Source: Reclinomonas americana ATCC 50394
Lineage: Eukaryota > Jakobida > Jakobea > Jakobida
DNA: 30,953 nt
Reading direction: 5' to 3'
Assembly (NCBI GenBank): GCA_048213135.1
Contig: PS015142.1
Span: 130,022-160,974 of the forward strand
Shown here piece after piece: positions 20,336 through 30,953 of the stretch (positions are counted from its first letter, which is position 1; each line of letters begins with the position of its first letter). The translations under genes were made by a program, and so were the position numbers. The notes beneath the pieces were generated by a model. It was not told the DNA's origin, did no database searches, and was given only the letters and a program-made list of their open reading frames with translations.

Positions 20336-23250
20336 TTACTTGGCGGCGGCTGACATCGAGTGTGTCGGTGAGTGTGCCGCCGGTTGCGGCTCCATGAACA
20401 TGTCAGTGCACGGCTTTCCCGTCTGCTGCTCCAACACCGCCTGCGCCATGTAAATAATCAGCTCGCTCTCCGTGGCCAGCAGCTGCGGTGGTTGTCAAAG
20501 TGAGTGAGGCAGCAAACAGAAGGAATGTCGACTGCAGCACAGAGCATGGATACCTGCAATCGTGGCCGCTTTGGCAACTCTGCCAGCATGATATTCTTTC
20601 GACCGAGCTTGACGCCGATTGTCTGACACGGATATCGTCAGCACACGATAAAAACAATCTCGAGCATCTTTCTTCCTCCCTCCTCCTCCTCCACCACCAC
20701 GCAACGACACTGGCGAATTGCGCCGCCCGGCTGAGCACCTTGGTGCGCACAGAGGACCACGCCGATTCGGCAACCGTCCGCTTGTAGGCGCGCGTTTGCA
20801 AACGGTAGCGGCGTCGGCGGGAGCGCCATGCCAGATCAATGACGCGGTTGCGGATGGACTCTTCCAACACAAAGTCCGAGTCCGCATACGCATCGACCAG
20901 CACGCTCATGGCCTCTTCCTGGGGAGTGAGCGGAGGCGGCAGAGGTTCTGCGGCATGCAGCTCGGCCACCAGTTGCGCGTGTGTCATGGACATCATCGAC
21001 GTGAAGGAGCCCTGCACCGCGCACAGAGTGAGGCGATGAGACGAACGGTGGAGAAATTGATGCGTGCACTGACCATGTTGCGCCGATTGCGCCTCGCCGC
21101 ACTGGCTGCGATTCGCGCCTGTGCCTCGGCCTCTCGTCGCTGCTTCATGCGGCGACGGCGTTCGTCGGGCGCCCACCGACGCAGCTCCTCCTCCTTGCGC
21201 TGCCACTGTTGGATGAATGTGCGCTTGCGCGCCCGCACTCGCTCCAGCAAATGCCGCACGACGTCTTGCGCCAAGCGCACTGCGAAGGGCGGCAGAAGAA
21301 TTGAGATGAGATGGTTGCCTCGTTGTTCGTGTGCACCCGTCGCACGCACCTCGTCGGTGGAAAATGGTGAGATAGTCGAAGCAGCGAGTGATGGAGCGGC
21401 TCTTGGAGAGCATGGATCGCAGAATCGCGCAGGCACGACGCTTGCGGTGAATGCGCTTGCCCATGCGGTAGCGCCAGAAGCTTTTTTCCCATAAATGGGC
21501 GATGAGAGGCATGGACATGGAAAGGAAGAAGCACGTACGAGTAAAACACGCAACTTGCGAGCGATAACATTGGCAGCTCGTCGTCGGCGAACACGTACTC
21601 GCAGGTGCACCATGGGATACACGCGACGCTGTAGCGTGCACACGGCGCGCTCAAACTTCTCAATCTCCGCTCGCCGAATACGAGTGGCCTCCAGAACCAT
21701 AGTCCAGTACGACATGCGCGAAAAGCAGGAAACAACACTCAGCCACCATCGGCATCGTTGTCGATGTTCCTGTGGCGCGGTGCGCACGTGCGAATGAGTG
21801 GACGACACGCTTCACGAGAACAACACACACATGCACAGACCTCCTCCCGCTCCAAGCGCTTGCGAATTTCCTCTGCCTGCTGTGCTTTACGCTCCACGTC
21901 TTGCCGAGTGCGCTCCTGCTGCTCCTCAAACTCCCTGCGCAACAGCTCCTGCCGCTCGGCCACCATGCGGAGCTGTTCGATTGGCGAGCGCACCATCGGT
22001 CGCCGAATCCTCTCGTAACGCACCGCCGGCTCCACGACCTCAAGCATGCTCTTTGGGGAGGCGAGCAGCTCTGGCGGCGGTGACGGGGACGGAGAGCGTG
22101 ATCGAGGCGACCGGTGTGATTTCGGACTGGTCACCTCCAGGTGGAGCAGACGCTGCACGTTTTGGAGCCACAGCTGCGTGCGTGTGCGTGTGCGTGGCAA
22201 GTCAGACCAACGAAAGCAAAGTGTTCATAGTCAAATTCACAGACCTTATGCTCCTGCAAGCGAGTGCGCGAGGCGTCTTGCCGCATCCTAATCTCCTCTG
22301 TCGAATTGCGCTCAAGTTGCTCCGCATAATCAATGAGCTGCGCGGCGGCCTCCGGGTTGCGCAGACACAACTCAATACGCTTCCGCACACGATCCTGTGT
22401 CCGCGTGTGTGAGTCAGAATGCTGGGGGGTGAGACGCTGGATCAGGAAAAAAGTCACCTCCAGCGTGTCCGGTCGCTCCCGCGGCGATGACACTCGCCGA
22501 CGACTCTTGCGCCCGTCTTTCACCGCCACACCGACACTCGGCATCGACAGCGCAGGCATGGAGCTGCGTCGGTGTGTCGACGACAACGACTCACCCTCTG
22601 CGCCCGGCTGCCTGTACACTGCGTGTCCGGCCAGCAGAGATGGCGCCGACGACGACGACGACGAAGAGGAGGCAGGCGACGTGCGAATGTACGCCGCCAG
22701 CTGCCTCTGCCTCTCGTCTACCTCTTCCTGCTTGCGCTGCTGCATGGCGGCCATCTGTGCACGCAGTCGCGCCACCAGCGGAGAAACGTGCTGCCCGTTC
22801 TCTGTGTGTGCGCCAAGAGCGAACTGAACACACAAGAGCAGGCAAGAGAGAAGGAGAGCGCGCGCACACACACACACGCAACCTGCTTGTTGCGAAAAGT
22901 CCATGGGCTTCAGGCGCACCAGATCACGCACACGCAGTGGATCGGGAGTCACACGGGATTCCGCGCTCTCTGTTTTGCTGATGAGAAGGAAGAATACGGG
23001 CATTCACAAAGAGAGAGACACACACCACAGAGCAGGCGATGCATCTCATCAAACGCCGTCTTGCTCTGCTCGCGCGTGCGCAGGCCCAACACCTGCTTGT
23101 TGGTGGCAGTGGCGCGAAGAGCCGCCTGAGAGAGAGAGAGAGCACAAAACCGAGTGAATGCATGTTCGCGTGCACAAGAGCTTACACACTCAGACACGCA
23201 ACTCGTTTCACAGAGAGCGCGGGCTCTGAGGGCGACGATCGCCCACTCAT
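20336..23250 (-). CDS. Coiled-coil protein with IQ-like motifs, unknown function (720 aa)
   Basis: Exons on the minus strand: 23250-23203, 23125-23026, 22969-22878, 22823-22458, 22394-22245, 22173-21841, 21769-21555, 21480-21350, 21279-21074, 21011-20706, 20622-20554, 20482-20336; 2163 nt in frame. The start MSGRSSPSEPALSVKR joins through GTTGCGTG in phase 0 to AALRATATNKQVLG. The middle has Ser/Pro-rich sequence and a charged coiled coil at about 325-363 (RREFEEQQERTRQDVERK). Residues about 429-445 (ANVIARNFWRYRMGKRI) look like a calmodulin-binding IQ motif, followed by further Arg-rich helices (HRKRRACAILRSMLSK, and RRRRMKQRREAEAQAR near 540). The C-terminal part is more globular (TIGVKLGRKNIMLAELPKRP). 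The junction after 22878 is ambiguous (donor GTGTGTG, or GC-type earlier). A calmodulin-regulated cytoskeletal or flagellar protein is the natural guess; no family recognised. Confidence 0.72.
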
Positions 23251-23371
23251 TCTCTCTCTCTCTCTCTCTCTCTCCCTCTGTCTGAAGTTTGAGATACTTG
23301 ATGATGATGGGCGGTGGTGACACGTGTGTACGCGCTTGTCAACGCCGTCCATCGACAGTTTGGAACGTTGC
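23251..23371. promoter_or_regulatory. Putative bidirectional promoter with (TC/GA)n tract
   Basis: Only 121 bases separate the starts of the minus-strand IQ-like gene (23250) and the plus-strand large gene (23372). A pure TC run (23251-23274) abuts the minus-strand ATG, so that 5' leader is (GA)n. No TATA box is visible. Confidence 0.45.
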
Positions 23372-26300
23372 ATGACCGCCAATCAGACGGCCAAGGCCTT
23401 TGAGGAGGAACATCGGAAGCTATTGTTGCGCATCGCAGGCTCACACGCACACACACAAGACAACTGATGATGAGTCACTCACGCACACACACAATCAATC
23501 GTCGCAGGATCGAGAAGAACAGCTTTCTGAGGAAACTCCATGCCGCGAGATCAGTGGATGAGGTCTGTGTGTTTGCCTCTCGTGCGTGGCCTGTGTGCTC
23601 ACCCACTTCTCAGTTGCGCAATGTGATGGGTCTGACGCCCGATGGGCGACGGCGAGTGGAGAAGAAGCAAAAGTTGCGATCGACCACGACCTCGTCGTTG
23701 CCGTCGGCCATGGGTTCGCCGGGAATGATGGGCACGCCTGGTGGTGCGGCGGGTGCAGGTGGGAGTGGGGTGGCAGGCGATGCGCCGGGGAGTGGTGGGG
23801 CGGGTGGTGGATCGGCGGAGGGTGGTGGCGCAGGTGGTGAGGGCGCTGGATCGCCGACTGCAGGTATGAGAGAGAGAGCGCACGAGAGGATCGTTCTTCT
23901 TTGCTGCAGTCAATTGGTGGCTAAAGATGAGCGTGTGATAGGTGGTTCGCCCAGTGCGGGCGTCGTGTTGCCACAGTTGGAGAAGCCGACTCGTCGACGC
24001 CTGTTTGCGGATGCTAACGTTGCGTGTGCTGGCGAGGATGATATCTGTGTGGGAGTCTCATGTGGACTTGGATGTATAGGCGACTGGTGGCGGTGGTGCT
24101 GCTGCTGGTGGTGGTCGCGGTGCAACACTGCCCAGTGCGACTCCATCTGGTCGCCTCGGTGCCGTTGGTGGTGGCGCCCGGCTGCGTGGTGTGCAGAGCA
24201 ATGCACTGGAGCCCAACGTCATGTCGCAGCTGCTGAAGGACGCGGCGCGGTTCGGCGACTATGCACACATCCCTGTCACGCTGCTCAACGACGGTGTCGA
24301 GATTGCCAGTTGCGTGACCGATCGCTTCGGTGCCCCAAGTTGCCCTGCGACTCACACATGCGTTTCCGCGCAGAGTACGAAGTGTCACAAATCATTCACG
24401 TGCGTCGCTGTGCATGTGCTCCCCACTGCCGCTGCCATGCTGACTCTTCTCCGCGCAGCGCACTGTGCGAGCGCTCCCCGACCTCGGCACACCGATGCTG
24501 ATCGAGTCATGTCACTTGCTCGGTCCGCAGCAGACTCGTGAACGGACCGATGCGCTCGCACGCACTCACTCCGACATTCGCGACGACCCGTTTGCTTATG
24601 CCTGGCAAATGCTTCGTCGATTGTGGTCGGAGATCGGCATCCGTGACTCGTACTTTCACGCCTTCACCAAGGAGCACTACACGAGTGTGCGCCCGTCGAT
24701 GGAGCACTGCCGAGCGGTGGCGGAGGAGGTACACTTCTATGTGGCTTGTTTGCAGTGATTTTCCCACTCGACAGCTGACCCAGAAGGGAAACACAGTTGG
24801 ATCGCTGTCTCAACACGCGCCACCTCCTCTCGAAGGTGTCGCAGTGCATCAATCATCGCGAGTCGTTCTTTGCTTCCATCGTCGTTGCGTTCCGCACGTA
24901 GCCTTTGCGCCTGCGCCACGCTCCTCTTTGTCTCACGCGTTGATGTTGACAGCAAATCGCCGAGTCGGTCAAGTTCCTGACCCAAGAGTTGCGCCTCACG
25001 AGCTCACGGTGTTTTTTCAATAGTCGCTGACTGCTGACTGTTGGATTGATTGCACAGCGAGTTGCTCATGGACATCAACGACAAGCGCACCGAAGTTCGT
25101 CGGCTGGTCACCGCTCTGCGTACAGCCACCGTGTACGTGGTGGAGGCGTACCAAGCGTTGCAGGTGTGCATCGCGTTGTTTGACAGAGACAGGGTGTGGA
25201 CACGGTAATTTACCTGCGTTCGTGTTTTGCAGACGTACACTGCCAACCAAAAGTCTGCGTTTGCCACTGGTTCCGAATTCGAGTGGAAGCAACGCACCTA
25301 CATGCAAAAGATCATGCACGACGTGGCCATTATCGGCACGCTACCGATTCGTGTCTTTTGCCCCGAGGTCAGGCGTTTCGCAGTGTCTGGTTCCGATGGC
25401 CATTTCCGCTCACTGTCTATCGCAACACAGATTGCATTCTCCATGCAGAATCCGCTGATGCTGCCGCGTCAGGCCAAGATGCTCGTCGACTGGTATATTC
25501 GAGCCCCTGCGGTAAGTCGCTGCGGCACGCGACCTCTGCTATTTCCTCCATGCTCATCCCTGCTCCTGCGCTTCTCTGCATGCAGACTCAATTTTCCATT
25601 GCGCAAGAGAGGTACTTTCGTGCTCCTCGTCTGCTTATCCTCCGCGCATCACTCACCCCCGCCCTGCCCTTGCAGCGCGTCGCGATCCCCGACTGCGCAC
25701 TCGACCACACGACCAGCACTTGTGAGCCGTTCGTCGCATTCGGCGAGTGGTACATCGTCGGCCGGGCCGTCGCGAGAGCTGCCGGTAAGTGCATGGCCAT
25801 TCGCGCCGCTATCAGTGTTGGTTTCGCTCACCTTGTTTATCTTGCCTGCTCACAGCTGATTGACGAATCACTGACGGAGCTGTTTGCCACCACAACGTCA
25901 CAACCGGAGTTGCCAGAGAGCTTGCCGACATCGCTGGGAGCCAGTGAACAACTGGAGTGGCTGATGGCGGTGTTCTTGGAGAGCCCGACCAAGAAGCACG
26001 CCAATTCACCGCAGGGCTCATCGCCTGCACCCACACAGCAGGTGCAGTCGCCCATCATGTCAGCTGCCAGGTGCGTCCAGTCAACCAGTGTGTGTGCTTC
26101 TCGTCGCACATCCTGAACATCACCGAAAACAGTCGATCGGAACCTCGATTCGTGGGCACGACGATGCTTGACACCACTGCCCCGCTCCCCTCGGTGAACA
26201 TGTCGACCATGATGCTGGAAGGTGGGCCGTCGACGCCGGGCCAGTTGCCGCCTGTGACCCCGCAGAAGCGAATGGGCAGCAGCAAGTCGTCGGATCGACC

Positions 26301-29074
26301 GCCCAGCCGGGGTGCCAGTCGCAGTCGACCGAGGAGTCGCGGTGGTGCAGATGTGTCGGCTCGCAGCGGTCACGACAGCACCTTTGGCGGGGATATGTCT
26401 CTGGCGGACATGTCTTTCCCCACTGCCACTCCGCCGCCCACGGCCGCCTCGCGGTCCAGCGAGGCCGCCGACAACGTCCGGTGTGTGTGAGAAATGCTGT
26501 CATTCCGTGTGAGTTGTCTTGCCTCTGACTGATGTGCAGGGCGAGCATGCGACTGCGTTCACAGCGCGCCGCCGACAAGTTCTCCATGTTGGCTCGCTTC
26601 CACAAGACGTTTCCCATGCAGTCGCTCATGTTTTCCGAGAGGTGCGTCGCAGCGAGTTGTCTACGTGCGCAACAATGAGCCGACTGACCTTGTGTTTGTG
26701 CAGGTACTTTTTGTCGCAAGTGGACGAACGAGCACAGGTGGTGGCCGCTGAGGAGCAGGGTGGACTGCGTGAGAAGCTCATGATCCGGCAGCGCCGCAAG
26801 TCACGACCCGACAACCCTGTGGCCACCACACAGCCCCTCGGCATGCGCAACACGGGCGCCGTCACCGAAGTCACCGCCGGTGAGTTGCAGACGCCCTTGT
26901 CATTGTTTCACCCCCCACTCTCTGTCTCTCTCACGCATCCTGGTGGCGTAGCGGATCACGAAGAGGCGGCGGCCAATGTTGCTGGCACATACATCAACGA
27001 CGAGATGAAGTCCAAGATCCGTCGCTGGTATCGCGAAGTGTCGGTGCCTGATCCGGCCGACATGGTGAACGAGCCAGAACCCGTCCCCACCGACATTGAC
27101 CAGGCGGAGATTGCCGCCGACACCATGGTGGCGCGTATGTGGAGCGTGCATCGCAAGCGGTTCAAGGTCAGCAGTCGCACCAGTTTATTCTTTCGTCTCC
27201 ACCGTGTCTCATATTGATGGCCGACGTGCAGGGCATCAAAACCGTCCGTGTCAACTTCTTGNNNNNNNNNNNNNNNNNNNNNNNNNNNNNNNNNNNNNNN
27301 NNNNNNNNNNNNNNNNNNNNNNNNNNNNNNNNNNNNNNNNNNNNNNNNNNNNNNNNNNNNNNNNNNNNNNNNNNNNNNNNNNNNNNNNNNNNNNNNNNNN
27401 NNNNNNNNNNNNNNNNNNNNNNNNNNNNNNNNNNNNNNNNNNNNNNNNNNNNNNNNNNNNNNNNNNCACGTGCACAACGTGGAGGTTCCGGCGGCGGCGG
27501 CCGAGGAGCTGCAAGCGCGTGGCTTGTATCGCATCTATTTTTCCTTTGCCGACGCACCGCAACAGACGCAGCCGCAGTCGCAAGCCGTTCTCGACTGGCT
27601 GCACAAGCGGCAGGATGCGTCGCCGTCGTCCTCAACGTGGTTCGATCGCATCAAGTTGCGTGCCAATGACGATGACCTCCCGAGTCGTTGCCACTCACTC
27701 CCCTACCCCGCCCCAGAAATCGTGCCATGTCGTCCACTCGTCGCTCCGATTCAACAGACTCATCTGACGATTCACCGCGTGCGCCCAAGCTGACGGCGCC
27801 TGGCAAGCGTCGCGGACGCCACTCGCATGTTGCAGCGTCGGCCGACAGCATGCCGCCTAATCCACTAAACAAGTCGCAGTCCAGCGTGACGCCAAATCCG
27901 CTGGACAAGACGCAAGGCAGTGTCGACGTGGCCGTGGCCATGCCGCAAGCGGATACCGTGGTGCGCGACACGCCCGCCGACACGGACGCCACCACTCGAA
28001 AGCTGCGAACGGAACATGAAGGTGAGGGTGGTGACGGTTGTTTGAATAGTCGCTCCTCCTCGTCGCTCACTTGCACTCTCCCCCAAAACAGCGCTGGCAA
28101 GACATCTGGGCTTGCGCCAGCCGGGCATGCGCGACAAGACAGTTTTGCGCCGACGCCTCCCGCGTGCTCACGATGTCGGTCCACCAGTAATACATCGACT
28201 CGTGCGCTCCTCACACCGGCGCGGTTCCTCGGTGGACTTGGAGCCGCTGTTTCCTGGATTCGTGGTGCTCGGCAAGAACGGTGGTGGTGATTCGGGGCAG
28301 TCCGAGTTCGGCGGCGACGACATCGAGGAGGAGGGCTACGTGGGTGACGCCGACGATGTGACACTCGATCCGCTGTCGTCGTTCGACGGCGAGCTGCAGC
28401 CGGTCGACCCACTGCAGTCGTCGTCCACGACTCTCGCGGCACCGAGTCAGTCGACCCGCGCGCGACGTGGCAGTGGTATGGTGGCCTTCTCGGCTCCCGT
28501 ATCGCCGCGACACTACGAGACCGCCTTGTCGCCTGCATCGCCGCTCGATCCAGCCACACGGCGACACAGACTCTTCTCGCTGGGCGGTGGCCGCCCTCTG
28601 CCGCTGACGCTCGACGGCATGGAGGATGCCTCGCCGATTCCGCGACCCAAGAGTCGCGCATCGTCGTCGTCCTCCTCTTTCGTGCAACGCGCCAAAAACA
28701 TGGACATGTGGTCGTCGTCAATGATGCCGGCCGAGGACGAGTTGCGCCGTCTGGCCGCCGGTGGTGGTGGCGACGCCAGTGGCGTCTCCGGCGCAGTGTC
28801 ATCCCCAGCGCACTTTGGCATCGGCGGCGGTGGGGCGGTGGTGCAGCGATACTCGCCCCGCGCACAACAGACGTCGATGGGTGACCTGTCTTCGGGGCAC
28901 GCCACGCCCTCCGCCTTTCACGGACAGCGTCGACGCTCGATCATCATGTCGCCCACGGCGCGTGTCTACTCCAACATGATGGGTCCCGGTGGTCGCATGC
29001 AGTCGACACTCTCCGAGGCCGAGAAGCGGCGGCTGGCCGACGTGCAGAAACTCGTCTTCTCCACTGCCATATAA
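23372..29074 (+). CDS. Large multi-exon protein of unknown family
   Basis: Exons: 23372-23424, 23508-23562, 23614-23863, 23942-24018, 24080-24308, 24374-24399, 24459-24728, 24797-24883, 24953-25008, 25058-25163, 25233-25367, 25431-25511, an uncertain part 25512-25855, 25856-26070, 26133-26480, 26540-26641, 26704-26879, 26952-27166, 27232-27654 (205-base gap inside), 27717-28021, 28092-29074. The first twelve exons sum to 475 codons exactly. Features: start MTANQTAKAFEEEHRKLL; Gly-rich tract (about 80-110); a helical core (SQCINHRESFFASIVQIAE, ELLMDINDKRTEVRRLV, RTATVYVVEAYQALQ, FEWKQRTYMQKIMHDVAII, NPLMLPRQAKMLV); Ser/Pro/Arg linker; charged helices (RAADKFSMLARFHKTFP, INDEMKSKIRRWYREV); long Ser-rich tail ending SEAEKRRLADVQKLVFSTAI. 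In 25512-25855 two standard-looking introns break the frame, so I prefer exon 25586-25768 or 25676-25768 with a donor at 25769. A further upstream exon is possible. Function unknown. Confidence 0.7.
27262..27466. other. Assembly gap (205 N) inside the large unknown gene
   Basis: Coding sequence on both sides (GIKTVRVNFL on the left; HVHNVEVPAAAAEEL on the right). It hides either exon sequence or an intron. Confidence 0.95.
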
Positions 29075-29260
29075 AGGTAGCTGCAGAATGTTCTGAAGTC
29101 GAAATTCTCATGCATTGTGTCGCAAGGTCTTGTGCGCGACCAGCAAGGGAGATGAGGCAGGGAGAGAGAGATACGAACTGCAGCAAGAAATGGAAGGCAC
29201 AAGCAAGAGAAGTGTCCGACGTCGGAAAAACTCCGGGACAAGTGGCACTTTCGGTCTCTC
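29075..29260. other. Spacer between the large unknown gene and the PDI gene
   Basis: 186 bases, with the stop followed by ATAAAGG-like sequence, then A/G-rich sequence. It should hold the terminator of the upstream gene and the promoter of the PDI gene. No TATA box recognised. Confidence 0.5.
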
Positions 29261-29786
29261 ATGCGCGCGTCGGTGCTTCTCTTGCTCTTTGCGCTCCTGT
29301 GCGCTGTGCTGCTGCTTGTGCAGCACCAGGCACACGGCAAGCGTGCTCCGGTGGAGGAGGTGGAAGAGGACGATGAGGAGGCGAGCAACGACGACGACGA
29401 CTACGTGGTTGACGATGAGGTGGTGTACGTGGAGGACGATGGAGAGGCGGACGAGGAAGCCGCCAGTGACGGAGGAGAAGAAAAGGCGGCTGAGGAGGCA
29501 GAGGCGGAGGAGGAAGAAGAGGTTCATGTCGCGCACTTGTGACATGTCGTTCTTGTGTGTGTTTGCGTCTGTTGTCTCTCTTGCGCGTGCGTGTGGTGTG
29601 AGTCGCGGTGCTTGTTGTTGTGTGTGCAGTGTGTGTGTGAGAGTGAGAGAGACAGTGGTTTTCCGACTGGTGCAAATTGACTTGTCAGGGAGAGACATGT
29701 CGCACTCTTCTCTCTCTCTCTCTCCTAGTCTGCCTTGGTGCACTGCATATGTCTCTTTCCCACACGCCCGTGTTCTCTTTCCCTCT

Positions 29787-29826
<40 letters not shown>

Positions 29827-30953
29827 TCGACATCGGGTTTGGTTTCCCATTGTTTTCCCGCGCGCGCGTAAATCGGAGTCCTGATGAGTGTTTTATGCAG
29901 GCTGCTCCCACTGCTGCTGCTGCTGCTGCTGCTGAGGAGGAGGAGGAAGAGGCGGCGAGTGGCAGCGACGATGCTGCTGGCTTTGGCGACAAGGCCGTCA
30001 TTGAGCTCACCGGCGCGACTCTGGCCGAGGAGATTGGCAAGTACGAGCTGGCCGTGGTCGAGTTCTACGCCCCCTGTTGCGTTTGTGTGCTTGCCTTGCT
30101 TTGATGGTTGTCCTCCTCCTCCGCTGCCTCTTGTGCTGAAGAGCCGTGTTGGTGATAGGGTGCGGTCACTGCCGTCAATTGGCGCCCGAGTTCAACAAGG
30201 TCGCCGAGAAGTTCAACGTGCCCGGCTCCAAGGTGCTGATCGCCAAGGTCGATGCCACCAAGGAGGGCAACACGAAGATCAGTTGAGTGCACGTGCCTTT
30301 CCGTCTTTCCCTCTCTCTTTCTGCTCTTCCTGCGCTTACGATGGTTGCAGCCGAGGAGCAGAACGTGCAGGGCTTCCCCACCATCAAGGTGTTCCGCAAC
30401 GGTTTGTTCCCTCCCGCGACACTGTGTCTGCCCTTTATTTCTTGCGATGTTATTCACGCCCACGAGCAGGTGCCGTCGACAAGGCTCGCGAGTACCAGGG
30501 CAGCCGCTCGGTGAGCGAGTGTTGTTGTTGCACGATGATGTGACAAGGCGCTGACTCTGTCTTGGGTGGCAGTCGGAGGACATTGTCAGCTACGTGGAGA
30601 ACTCGGTGGGCCCGCTGCTCAAGGAGCTGAAGACCGCCGACGACGTCGAGGCGTTCATCAACGAGGCCAAGTTGCGGAGAAATCGCCGACCCTCTTGCTC
30701 TCTCTCTCTCTCTCTTCTTGCTCACCGGTCGGTGTCTTTATCCCTTGTTCTTTCCTGCAGCCAAAAGTCGGATCAGGCCGTGTCGTTTGTGGTGTTTGCC
30801 GGTGACGATGCCGAGAGCGAGAGCTTTGTGGCCAAGTTCACTGAGGCGGCCGATGCCAAGCGCGACCGCCACCGCTTCGGCATCGTCCGCAGCGCCAAGG
30901 TGGCGAAGAAGTACGACGCCAAGGAGCTGCCGGCCCTCGTTGCCTTCCGCTCG
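29261..30953 (+). CDS. Protein disulfide isomerase with acidic N-terminal region (3' partial)
   Basis: An ER thiol-disulfide oxidoreductase. Exons: 29261-29521, 29901-30075, 30159-30281, 30351-30401, 30470-30510, 30573-30670, 30761 to the window end. Residues 1-25 are a signal peptide (MRASVLLLLFALLCAVLLLV). Residues about 32-105 are extremely Asp/Glu-rich with a short Ala run, as in the low-affinity calcium-binding acidic regions of ERp72 and other ER proteins. The thioredoxin a domain follows: AVIELTGATLAEEI, VVEFYAP, active site WCGHC at 146-150, LAPEFNKVAEKF, and the cis-proline at 196 in GFPTIKVF. A b-type fold begins at SEDIVSYVENSVGPLLKEL and VSFVVFAG and is cut off by the window. The Trp codon of the active site is split by an intron with a GTTGCG donor. 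Intron 1 (379 bases) is far longer than the rest. Later a' domain and KDEL-type tail are outside the window. Confidence 0.92.
29522..29900 (+). other. Unusually long intron with (TC)n tract
   Basis: Begins GTTCATGTC and ends TTTTATGCAG. It contains GT-rich sequence (29555-29640) and a TC run (about 29790-29817) before the acceptor. Phase 0 on both sides, joining Glu-rich to Ala/Glu-rich sequence. A short unrecognised exon inside cannot be excluded. Confidence 0.7.

Noticed and set aside
20718-21494. 258-codon plus-strand open frame
   Set aside because: Shadow of the minus-strand IQ-like gene; it crosses that gene's introns and lacks any supported exon structure.
27651-28865. 404-codon open frame on the minus strand
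   Set aside because: Antisense shadow of the GC-rich last exons of the large plus-strand gene; its product is Arg/Pro/His-rich with no motif.
1-30953. tRNA, rRNA, CRISPR, transposon or viral genes
   Set aside because: No cloverleaf, spaced direct repeats, terminal inverted repeats, transposase, reverse transcriptase or viral proteins were seen on either strand.

Overview
This window reads as nuclear DNA of a unicellular eukaryote. The evidence is gene-dense GC-rich coding sequence cut by many short GT-AG introns (mostly about 60-85 bases), long GT/CA and CT/GA runs inside introns, eukaryote-only families (HECT ubiquitin ligase, class I cyclic-nucleotide phosphodiesterase, signal-peptide protein disulfide isomerase), and runs of N typical of a draft scaffold. 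I cannot name the lineage. Nothing bacterial or viral was seen, and no mobile element, tRNA, rRNA or CRISPR.

Layout. 1-6296 (+): 3' part of a giant HECT E3 ligase with tandem Mind-bomb-type SH3 repeats and a complete HECT domain. 6418-9152 (-) and 9320-11920 (-): two head-to-tail genes for low-complexity, partly coiled-coil proteins of unknown function. 11921-12611: purine-rich spacer. 12612-13580: mostly a gap, perhaps a minus-strand gene. 13644-14365 (+): small coiled-coil protein. 14776-18426 (+): 877-residue phosphodiesterase whose reconstructed start is Met-Gly-Cys. 18622-20287 (+): seven-transmembrane protein. 20336-23250 (-): coiled-coil/IQ-like protein. 23372-29074 (+): very large protein of unknown family. 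29261-30953 (+): protein disulfide isomerase, cut by the window end.

Gene models were built by hand, joining exons where reading frame, splice phase and protein homology agree. For the phosphodiesterase (2634 nt), the 7TM gene (975 nt), the two low-complexity genes (2325 and 2406 nt) and the IQ-like gene (2163 nt) the summed exons are exact multiples of three.

The strongest unexplained signal is the 5' splice site. Beside GTGCGTG and GTGAGT donors, about a quarter to a third of the introns begin GTTGCG (usually GTTGCGT). Several of these are fixed independently by protein motifs: the Trp-Cys-Gly-His-Cys site of the PDI, the metal-binding histidines of the phosphodiesterase, and the HECT core. 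Other points of interest are the exon-duplicated SH3 repeats in a HECT ligase, a predicted membrane-anchored phosphodiesterase with an unassigned globular N-terminal domain, and the large unknown gene. Functionally the window is a mix (ubiquitin, cyclic nucleotide signalling, ER folding, cytoskeleton-like coiled coils) with no sign of an operon or cluster logic, apart from the phosphodiesterase and the 7TM gene being same-strand neighbours.
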